This document shows positions 14,494 through 21,228 of a DNA stretch of 21,228 nucleotides, in pieces. The stretch lies in the NCBI GenBank assembly GCA_964592965.1, contig CAZQJX010000035.1:1-21228 (forward strand), in the 5' to 3' direction. The DNA comes from CAZKMM01 sp964592965 (lineage in GTDB: Bacteria; RBG-13-61-14; DRUE01). The stretch's first letter is position 1; each line of letters begins with the position of its first letter. A model generated the notes under the pieces. That model searched no databases. It saw only the letters and a program-made list of their open reading frames with translations, and had not been told where the DNA came from. The position numbers and the translations under genes were made by a program.

Positions 14494-16767
14494 GTGATTG
14501 ACAAATCAGAAAGACTTTGGGACAGAATTTTTACTATTATCTGGCTGGTTTTTTGTGCGGTTTATTATATTCCAGACATTATTTCAGGAAAGCTGGTTCC
14601 TTCCAGTTCTATCTGGTATTTTGAGCGCCAGATCCAGTGGCTTCCTTTTATGGAGTTTGTTGCCCATTGCCTTCATAAACGGATTTTTCCTGCCTGGTCT
14701 CCGCATTTTTACTTAGGGTTTCCTTATCTGGCTTATCCGCCCAATCATTTTTATTTTGGCTCTGTATATCTTTATATGCTTGTTGACAGCGCCAGGAACT
14801 TCTTCATTGTCCATTATATAGGGTTTTCCCTTGGCGGGTATTTGTTTTATCGAGCGCTTCGCAAATTGAGCATATCTCCTTATGGAAGTTTTTTCGGAAT
14901 GCTCACTTATATGGGTGGTAGCTATTTTAACATCCTTTCTGCTTATTCTCCTTATTCAATGTTTACCTTGGTAGTACTTTTTTGGGCGGGCGTAAGTCTA
15001 ATTAGAGATGATTTAAGACTGCGCAATTTTGTTATTTTTGCCATCATCTTTGCTTTTGGACTTACTTATGACCTTGAACAAGACTTTTATTTTTCTATAG
15101 GGCTATTTGTTCTTTATCTTCTCAGTGCCAAACCGCCCAAAATTAAAAGGCTTCTCCTTTTAGGAACAGGGGCTTTTTTAGGGCTACTTTTTCAAATAAG
15201 CACTATTCTTAATCTTGCCAGTTATGGTCAGTTTAGTGTAAGGAGCGCTGGGATTACTTTTTCTCATTACATTGGGTATTCTCAAGCAAATTTAATCAAA
15301 CTTAAATATCTTCTTACTCTTCTTCTGCCACTGGTAGGCAAATCAATACCTCCTAGTTTTAGAGCAGGATATGTGGGCATAATTGCTCTTATTACTGCCT
15401 TTTATGGGATTAAGAAACTTAAAACCAAAGGACTTTTAGCCATAAGTTTTCTTGTTCTAGTACTTCTTTATGTCTTTGACTACAAGCCATTGATGCAAAT
15501 TTTGTATCATATTCCAATTATTAACCGATTTGCCCTTCATTATTCAGCAGGAGTAGTTTTAGCAACAGGATTTGCCATTTTAAGTGGATTTGGAGCTGAA
15601 GAGCTGGCAGGGCAAAAATCCAAGCTCGGAATGATATTAATCATTTTAACCTGTCTTCTTATTGGCACTTTAGGGCTTTTTATAGAAAAGGAGCGTCCTG
15701 TTTTACTTTTTATTATTTCTCTGGGAGCAATTTATCTGCTAATTCCTAAACTGAAAAAGCCAGATTGGCTTTGGCAGGTGGTTTTGATTTTAGCATTGCT
15801 CTTTGACCTTGTTTATCCTAATTTTAAGCATCAACCTCGTGCTAACAAAGAAGCATATTATCCAAGTCCACTTATTACTAATTATTTAGCCCAAGAAAAA
15901 AGGCTGGTGCGATTCTGGCCTGTGAGTAAATTTAAATATGCTGATACTTACCTTCATCCTTTAGTAGGAATGTATCTTCCCTTAAATCTTCCAGGCACGC
16001 ATTCACCACTTGGATACTGGAGAGTTCCACCTATGCGGTGCGCTAAGCTCATAAATCTTATTACCCCGGGATATCTTATTTTTGACGAGAAAGGAAGAAT
16101 TGATATGGACATCTCAAAAGCCACTAATCCAAAAAGCCTTGACCAAAATGATATTTTTTATCTTAAATTTCTCAATGTTGGAAATGTAATAAGTAGAGGA
16201 GTTGAGCTTAATATCATAGGGCTTAAAAAGGTAAGGCATCTTTCTGATTTTTACTTCTATAAACTAGAAAATCCCTTGCCACGCTTCTGGCTGGTGAGTA
16301 AGGTTAAAAATCTTTCAGCTGAGCAAGCCTTCACCGCAATAAAAGAAAAAGCCTTCAACCCGCTTGAAGTGGCACTGATTGAAGAAAAAATTGATTTTGT
16401 AGGACATAAAGAAAATCAGGGCAAAATCAGAGCAATAAAATTTCTGCCCGGAAAATGGGAATTTGAGGCACTACTTCCTACTTTAGAAAATGTGCCTAAA
16501 GATAAGCTCCAATACTTTTTGGTTGTTGGAGAGAATTATTTTCCTGGCTGGAGAGCTTTTGCAAATGGTAAAGAAATCAAGGTGATAAGAGCTGATTACA
16601 CTTATATGGGCATAGCCCTTCCCCCTGGAAGGCACATCATTAAACTAATTTACTTTCCTTATGCGACGAGAATTGGGCTTTGGATTCAGCTTGCAGGAGT
16701 AGGTTTTTGGCTTTTAGTTCTTCTTTCCCTTCCTTTTAGAAAATCTTTAAAAATCAATACCTTATAA
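14494..16767 (+). CDS. YfhO-family multi-pass membrane protein (putative GT-C-like glycosyltransferase)
   Basis: A 757-aa integral membrane protein. About a dozen hydrophobic segments lie between residues 10 and 440, followed by a soluble extracytoplasmic part (about 445-720, ending with a beta-rich module) and one last membrane helix at about 725-750. The order and the first-loop sequence FPAWSPHFYLGFPYLAYPPNHFYF (residues 65-88, a variant of the WNP...GxP...DPQ pattern) fit YfhO/DUF-type GT-C-like proteins. In Firmicutes, YfhO homologues decorate cell-surface polymers with sugars from a lipid carrier. The aspartate expected in the first loop (before Trp41/Tyr42) is not evident; Glu44 is the nearest acid. 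The start is GTG, since an in-frame TAG at 14476 excludes anything further upstream. Only a weak AGGA 13 nt away could act as Shine-Dalgarno. A GT4 glycosyltransferase follows on the same strand. Confidence 0.75.
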   Translation: MIDKSERLWDRIFTIIWLVFCAVYYIPDIISGKLVPSSSIWYFERQIQWLPFMEFVAHCLHKRIFPAWSPHFYLGFPYLAYPPNHFYFGSVYLYMLVDSARNFFIVHYIGFSLGGYLFYRALRKLSISPYGSFFGMLTYMGGSYFNILSAYSPYSMFTLVVLFWAGVSLIRDDLRLRNFVIFAIIFAFGLTYDLEQDFYFSIGLFVLYLLSAKPPKIKRLLLLGTGAFLGLLFQISTILNLASYGQFSVRSAGITFSHYIGYSQANLIKLKYLLTLLLPLVGKSIPPSFRAGYVGIIALITAFYGIKKLKTKGLLAISFLVLVLLYVFDYKPLMQILYHIPIINRFALHYSAGVVLATGFAILSGFGAEELAGQKSKLGMILIILTCLLIGTLGLFIEKERPVLLFIISLGAIYLLIPKLKKPDWLWQVVLILALLFDLVYPNFKHQPRANKEAYYPSPLITNYLAQEKRLVRFWPVSKFKYADTYLHPLVGMYLPLNLPGTHSPLGYWRVPPMRCAKLINLITPGYLIFDEKGRIDMDISKATNPKSLDQNDIFYLKFLNVGNVISRGVELNIIGLKKVRHLSDFYFYKLENPLPRFWLVSKVKNLSAEQAFTAIKEKAFNPLEVALIEEKIDFVGHKENQGKIRAIKFLPGKWEFEALLPTLENVPKDKLQYFLVVGENYFPGWRAFANGKEIKVIRADYTYMGIALPPGRHIIKLIYFPYATRIGLWIQLAGVGFWLLVLLSLPFRKSLKINTL

Positions 16768-16777
16768 AAAATATTCC

Positions 16778-16806
16778 TTGCCAGTGCTCAAAAGAATGCT
16801 TAAAAA
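16778..16806 (+). promoter_or_regulatory. Candidate promoter for the glycosyltransferase gene
   Basis: TTGCCA at 16778-16783, a 17-bp spacer, then TAAAAA at 16801-16806 (4 of 6). The -35 hexamer and preceding ATTCC resemble those before the YfhO gene at 14452-14463. A near-perfect Shine-Dalgarno, AAGGAGG, is at 16856-16862, 6 nt before the ATG, giving a leader of roughly 55 nt. Confidence 0.35.
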
Positions 16807-16868
16807 ATAAATAGAATAAAACTTTTTAATTATTTCCTTGCATCTAACCCCAGAGAAGGAGGGGCAAA

Positions 16869-19256
16869 ATGACCCACGAAAAAGAGGGCAGGCTTAAAGT
16901 CTTTTTTCTTGGAACCTATATTCCTCGTGCCTGTGGTATAGCCACCTTTACTTATGACCTAAGGAATGCTTTTATAAACTCATCTAATCCGGCTCATCAG
17001 GCTTATGTGATTGCAATGAATAATGTTCCCAATGGCTATAAGTATCCACCGGAGGTAATTTTTGAAATCAATCAAAATTCGCTTCAGGACTATCATCGGG
17101 CAGCAGAATATGTAAATTTTTCTCAAGTGGATTTAGTCTGCGTCCAACATGAATTTGGAATTTATGGCGGGGAAGCAGGAAACTATCTCGGGCATTTTCT
17201 CTCCCGAGTTGAAAAGCCAATAGTAACCACCTTGCATACTGTTTTAGCTCAACCAGAAGATGGTTATTATCGCTCTTTAAGGCAGGTAATTAATTTTTCT
17301 GACTATCTGGTTGTAATGGCGGAGAAGGCTCGTAAGCTCCTGGTTGAGATATATGATGCTCCTGAAGAAAAAATCCGACTTATCCCTCACGGCATACCAG
17401 AATCGCCAGATAAAAATAGCGAAGAGTTAAAACAAGAGCTGGGCTTACAAGGCAAAAAGGTCTTGCTCACCTTCGGTCTTTTAAGCCCTAATAAAGGTAT
17501 TGAGATTGTTATTGATGCTCTGGCGGAGATTAAACAGCATTTTCCAGATGTGGTTTATCTTGTAGTGGGAGCAACTCATCCTGAGGTAAAAAGGCATCAG
17601 GGAGAAGAATATAGAGAATTTCTTATCAAAAAATCTCGTGAGAATGGTGTAGCTGAAAATGTTATTTTTGTAAATAAATTCGTCAGCCTTGATGAGCTGA
17701 GAAAATATATCGGCGCCTGCGATATTTATATTTCACCTTACTGGGTCAGAGAACAGATTGTAAGTGGCACCCTTTCCTATACGGTCGGAATGGGCAAGCC
17801 TGTAATTAGCACACCCAGCTGGTATGCTGAAGAAGTGTTAGCTGAGGGAAGAGGAATTCTTGTTGACTTTGGCGATTGGCAGGCACTGGCGCAAAATGTG
17901 ATTAAACTCTTGAATGATGAAAAATTAAGAAAATCCATCTCTGAAAAAGCAAAAGAATTTGGCAGACAAATGCTTTGGAGTGAGGTAGGAAAGGCATACA
18001 AAAGCCTTTTCCAAGAAGCAATAGAAAAGGGCAGAAAGTTTCGCCAGATCAGATACTTTCCCAGCAGGATATATCCAGAGCTCAGTGTGGATAGTTTTCG
18101 GCTAGAGCATTTTTTAAACTTAACTGACGATACGGGCATAATCCAGCACAGTTTTTATCACATACCTGACCGTAAAACTGGCTATTCAACTGATGATGTG
18201 GGAAGAGCTCTTGCGGTAATGATGAAATATTGGAATAGCTCTAACAATAGTCAGGCAATACAACTGGCAGAAAAATATCTGAGCTTTTTAAAATTCTCCC
18301 AAAAAGAAGATGGACTTTTCCATAACTTTATGAGCTATCACCGTGAGTTCCTTGACAAAGTGGGAAGCGATGATACTCAAGGAAGGGCTCTTTTGGGACT
18401 GGGAATGACAGTATGGATAGCGCCTGAGCCAGGATTAAGAGCAGTAGCAAAAGATTGCTTTGACCGATGCTTTGAAGTATTTGAGACCAACTATCCTATG
18501 GCTTTATCCTATGGGATTTGCTCTGCCTGGGCTTATCTAAAGCGCTATCCCGGCGCAAGAAGGGTTAAAAACAAGGCAGAGGAATTTGCTGAAAGGCTTT
18601 ATGAGCTTTACCAAACTCATTCAGAGCGAAACTGGAGATGGGTGGGAGATATAATCACTTATGGGGCAGGCAAGGTCTGCACTGCATTTTTGCAGGCAGG
18701 AGAAATTTTCTCTGAGCAAAAATATCTGGACGCAGGCATTGACATATTGGAATTTCTGCTCAAACATCTTGACCAGAGAGAATATATCAATGTAGTTGGC
18801 AATCAGGGCTGGTTTCCACGCAATAGTAGTCCTGCACTTTATGACCAGCAACCTATTTGCGCAGGATACCTTGTTGAAGCACTAGTAGAAGCGTATCGCA
18901 AAACCGCAAATGACAGGTATCGGGGGCTGGCACGCAAAGCTTTTGAATGGTTCTTGGGAAGAAACAGGTTGGGAATACCTCTTTATGACCCAAACACAGG
19001 TGGCTGTAGAGACGGACTTTTAAAAGATGGTGTAAATCTTAATCAAGGAGCTGAATCCCTCATTTGCTTCTGGGATGCATATTTAAATCTCAATCAGCTT
19101 GCGCTCAGGCAGGGCTTATTAGATTATGCTCAACAGGCTCAAAATAAACAATTGGCTGGGGAACAAATCGTAAAACAAGAGCTTGAAGGTGAAGAATTAC
19201 AATTAAAGCCAACAAAAGAGCGTGAGAGCAGAGGCAAATCAGAAGCTTACCATTGA
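16869..19256 (+). CDS. GT4-type glycosyltransferase fused to a C-terminal alpha/alpha-toroid domain
   Basis: A 795-aa cytoplasmic protein without signal peptide. Residues about 9-390 are a GT-B fold glycosyltransferase (family GT4 type): GTYIPRACGIATFT at 15-28, HEFGIYGGEAGNYL at 94-107, FGLLSPNKGIE at 202-212 (donor loop) and REQIVSGTLSYTVGMGKPV from 294. In the usual EX7E motif the first Glu is Glu295 and the second position is Ser303. Residues about 410-745 form a helical toroid like glycoside-processing enzymes, with TDDVGRAL at 441-448, GSDDTQGRALLGLG at 499-512, GDIITYGAG at 593-601, QQPICAGYLVEA at 660-671 and NQGAESLICFWDAY at 725-738. The last about 45 residues are a charged tail. 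It likely transfers a nucleotide-sugar to a glycan; the toroid could trim or bind the product. The acceptor is unknown. Confidence 0.85.
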   Translation: MTHEKEGRLKVFFLGTYIPRACGIATFTYDLRNAFINSSNPAHQAYVIAMNNVPNGYKYPPEVIFEINQNSLQDYHRAAEYVNFSQVDLVCVQHEFGIYGGEAGNYLGHFLSRVEKPIVTTLHTVLAQPEDGYYRSLRQVINFSDYLVVMAEKARKLLVEIYDAPEEKIRLIPHGIPESPDKNSEELKQELGLQGKKVLLTFGLLSPNKGIEIVIDALAEIKQHFPDVVYLVVGATHPEVKRHQGEEYREFLIKKSRENGVAENVIFVNKFVSLDELRKYIGACDIYISPYWVREQIVSGTLSYTVGMGKPVISTPSWYAEEVLAEGRGILVDFGDWQALAQNVIKLLNDEKLRKSISEKAKEFGRQMLWSEVGKAYKSLFQEAIEKGRKFRQIRYFPSRIYPELSVDSFRLEHFLNLTDDTGIIQHSFYHIPDRKTGYSTDDVGRALAVMMKYWNSSNNSQAIQLAEKYLSFLKFSQKEDGLFHNFMSYHREFLDKVGSDDTQGRALLGLGMTVWIAPEPGLRAVAKDCFDRCFEVFETNYPMALSYGICSAWAYLKRYPGARRVKNKAEEFAERLYELYQTHSERNWRWVGDIITYGAGKVCTAFLQAGEIFSEQKYLDAGIDILEFLLKHLDQREYINVVGNQGWFPRNSSPALYDQQPICAGYLVEALVEAYRKTANDRYRGLARKAFEWFLGRNRLGIPLYDPNTGGCRDGLLKDGVNLNQGAESLICFWDAYLNLNQLALRQGLLDYAQQAQNKQLAGEQIVKQELEGEELQLKPTKERESRGKSEAYH

Positions 19257-19258
19257 TT

Positions 19259-21228
19259 TCATTTCTCTTGCTCTATAATGGCAAGAGCCCAGCCTTTAGA
19301 AAGGTATTTTTGTGCTACCTGCCGAATCTGGTCAATGTTTACTGCTTGAATTTTCTGAGCATATCTTTGCCAGTTGCCAAATCCAAGATTATAAAGCTCA
19401 TCAAAAAACATATGAGTGGCAACGCTGAGATTGCTTTGGAGGTCAATTTCATAGCTTCCGATGAGGCTGTTTTTGGCACGCTCCAGCTCATCACCAGCTA
19501 TTGGTTCGGTTTTAAGTTTTTCAAATTCTTCTTTTAACCCTCTAATAGCTTGCTCTTTTTTATCAGGCGCACAGCCTATATATCCAGCAATAAATCCCCG
19601 CTCAAGCCCTTCTAAATGAATGGCATTTACCTCATAAGCAAGGCTTTTTTGGTCTCTCAGTCTAACAAACAATCTTCCACTCATTCCTGAAAGTATTTCG
19701 GTCATTACCTCAACTGCGGGTTGGTCAGGTGCGGAAAGAGTTGTTCCCAGCCAGCCCAGCATAATCTGGGTCTGCATAACCTGCTTTTTCATTATGTTTT
19801 CTCTTGGTTGGGCAAAATCAGGTTCTGGCGTGGGAGCTTTGGGCAACTTGCCTTGTGATTTCCAGCCAGCAAACAATTGCTCAACCATATCTTTTACCTT
19901 TGGGGCATCAACATCTCCGCTTATCGCAATTACCAGATGGTTAGCACCTGAAAAGGTCTTATAAAAGTTTACCAACTCTTCTCGGCTTATTTTGCTTATG
20001 CTCTCTTCACTGCCCATTAGATTAAACCTATACGGATGCTCTTTGTATAAGGTCTTTAAAAATAATTTGTTGATTAAAATTCTTGGTTGGTCTTGCTCAC
20101 GCTTAAGGGCAGATAGTGTAAGCAGGCGAATTCGCTCAAGCTCTTCTTCAGGAAAAGTCGGCTCTTTAAGAACTTCTGCTAAAAGCTCAAATGCCTGATT
20201 AAAATTAGGACTGGGAACAGTTAAGGTTATGCCAAAGCTGTTCCTTCCTGAAAATCCATTCATCGCACCAGCAAGAGATTCTATTATCCTGTGAATCTCA
20301 CTGGCAGTGTGATTGGTTGTTCCTTCTGTAATCAGCTCAGAGATGAGGTGAAAAATGCCGTTGTTCTTTTCATTTTCAAACCGCACTCCACCAAGAAAAC
20401 CTGCCCGAACTGAAACCAAAGGAACATAATGATTTTCTCGCACAATTAATCTCACACCATTGTTAAGCACAAACCTTACTGGCTCTTTAACCTTTTCTTT
20501 TTCTCTTGTCCAAGGCACAGGGAATAATTGAGCAGAGATTATCTCTGGTGGTCTGCCAAAGGATACTTTTTTAAGCTCCCTGCTTTCTGCTTCAATTAGT
20601 GTCTGCTTGATTTTGTCTTTAAGATTTTCTTTATGCTCTGTTTTTGGAACTATCAGCGCAAGGGAAAGCGAAGAAAGCGTTAAATACTTTTGAGCAACTC
20701 GCTTTATGTCATCAATGCTTACTTTTTCAATTTCAGTTAAATATTTTTCTTCATAGTCTGGGTCATCAATTATTGAGAAAAAGAACCCAAGCCTTCTTGC
20801 TCTACCTTCCACAGTTTCCCGAGCATAAATAGCATCGCTTTCAATCTGTCGCTTTGCTCGCTCAAGCTCCCACTCCTCACATCCATAAAGCGAAATGCGC
20901 CTTATCTCGTTAATTACTGCTTCTAAAGCAGGCAGTAATTTTGCAGGCTCTAAACTCCCGCCAATCATCATCAAGCCCTGTCCGCGCGGTGTATGTGAAT
21001 AAGCCCAAACCTGCTCTATAAGCTTTTTCTCATTCCGCACAACTTCCACCAACCGACTGCTCTCTCCCTGCCCCAAAATCACTGCCAGCAAATCCAAAGC
21101 AGGCATATCTGGATGACCAAATTCAGGAATCTTCCAGCCCATATAAAAATAAGCCCGCTCAAGCTCTTGAGGGGAGATTTTTATTCTCAGCTCTTTCTGC
21201 TCTGGCTCTTTTATGGATTCTGGGGAAA
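19259..21228 (-). CDS. M16 family metallopeptidase, C-terminal part (5' end outside window)
   Basis: The first ATG in view is at 21142, but the frame is open to the window edge and codes typical M16 sequence before it (ERAYFYMGWKIPEFGHPD), so the gene starts beyond 21228. Numbering from Met21142: residues 1-165 are the C-terminal half of a first M16 unit, and a second unit starts near 222 (FVLNNGVRLIVREN). In it the place of the zinc motif HxxEH reads HLISEL (265-270), so it is not a zinc site. SGMSGRLFVRLRDQKSLAYEV (485-505) is the Arg/Tyr substrate-closing element found in C-terminal M16 halves. The catalytic HxxEH, if present, is off-window. Proteins of this size (around 850-900 aa) are often exported processing peptidases. 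It is tail-to-tail with the glycosyltransferase gene, with only 2 bp between stops. Confidence 0.9.
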   Translation of the reverse strand, partial: SPESIKEPEQKELRIKISPQELERAYFYMGWKIPEFGHPDMPALDLLAVILGQGESSRLVEVVRNEKKLIEQVWAYSHTPRGQGLMMIGGSLEPAKLLPALEAVINEIRRISLYGCEEWELERAKRQIESDAIYARETVEGRARRLGFFFSIIDDPDYEEKYLTEIEKVSIDDIKRVAQKYLTLSSLSLALIVPKTEHKENLKDKIKQTLIEAESRELKKVSFGRPPEIISAQLFPVPWTREKEKVKEPVRFVLNNGVRLIVRENHYVPLVSVRAGFLGGVRFENEKNNGIFHLISELITEGTTNHTASEIHRIIESLAGAMNGFSGRNSFGITLTVPSPNFNQAFELLAEVLKEPTFPEEELERIRLLTLSALKREQDQPRILINKLFLKTLYKEHPYRFNLMGSEESISKISREELVNFYKTFSGANHLVIAISGDVDAPKVKDMVEQLFAGWKSQGKLPKAPTPEPDFAQPRENIMKKQVMQTQIMLGWLGTTLSAPDQPAVEVMTEILSGMSGRLFVRLRDQKSLAYEVNAIHLEGLERGFIAGYIGCAPDKKEQAIRGLKEEFEKLKTEPIAGDELERAKNSLIGSYEIDLQSNLSVATHMFFDELYNLGFGNWQRYAQKIQAVNIDQIRQVAQKYLSKGWALAIIEQEK

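Noticed and set aside
19254..19261. Bidirectional terminator between the glycosyltransferase and M16 genes
   Set aside because: The stops are 2 bp apart and I see no GC-rich hairpin with a T tract in the adjoining sequence.

Overview
The window reads as a piece of chromosome from an anaerobic, diderm (Gram-negative type) bacterium of moderate to low GC. The diderm reading rests on two lipobox lipoproteins and a LysM lytic transglycosylase. The anaerobic reading rests on several oxygen-sensitive or Fe-S proteins: a 2-hydroxyacyl-CoA dehydratase activase homologue, quinolinate synthase, a B12-type radical SAM protein and a fused FAD/Fe-S dehydrogenase. The sequence alone does not let me name a phylum. 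Nearly every base is coding. No gap between genes exceeds about 100 bp, and I see no tRNA, rRNA, CRISPR array or transposase.

Layout: (1) 2-1408 (+) is the 3' end of a large CoA-dehydratase activase-type gene that enters from the left edge. (2) 1455-14430 (-) is a long co-directional run, read from right to left: small lipoprotein, Era GTPase, a truncated radical SAM relic, an intact radical SAM gene, FAD/Fe-S dehydrogenase, NadA, acyl-CoA dehydrogenase, MaoC hydratase, LysM lytic transglycosylase, MBL-fold hydrolase, YfcE-type phosphoesterase, coiled-coil lipoprotein, and a stand-alone MshEN (GspE N-terminal) protein. Many joints are overlaps or gaps of 2-20 bp, so several genes are probably co-transcribed and translationally coupled. 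(3) 14494-19256 (+) holds a YfhO-type membrane protein and a GT4 glycosyltransferase fused to an alpha/alpha-toroid domain, probably a glycan-building pair. (4) 19259-21228 (-) is an M16 peptidase that runs off the right edge.

The most unusual region is 11054-13010. The radical SAM gene has native-looking ends but a roughly 1.2-kb core with extreme coding-strand G/T enrichment and foreign codon use. A 162-bp part of this gene recurs at 97.5% identity in an adjacent 5'-truncated paralogue whose C-terminal tail is only about 60% identical in protein. This is the pattern expected from cassette exchange or gene conversion between paralogues.

A second signal is that three genes without a good Shine-Dalgarno sequence (radical SAM, FAD/Fe-S dehydrogenase, YfhO) each have a TAnnnT box ending exactly 7 nt before a start codon, which suggests leaderless transcripts. 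Other genes here have strong AAGGAG-type sites. A third item is the solitary c-di-GMP-binding MshEN protein with a SHOCT-like tail, next to an unusual lipoprotein.
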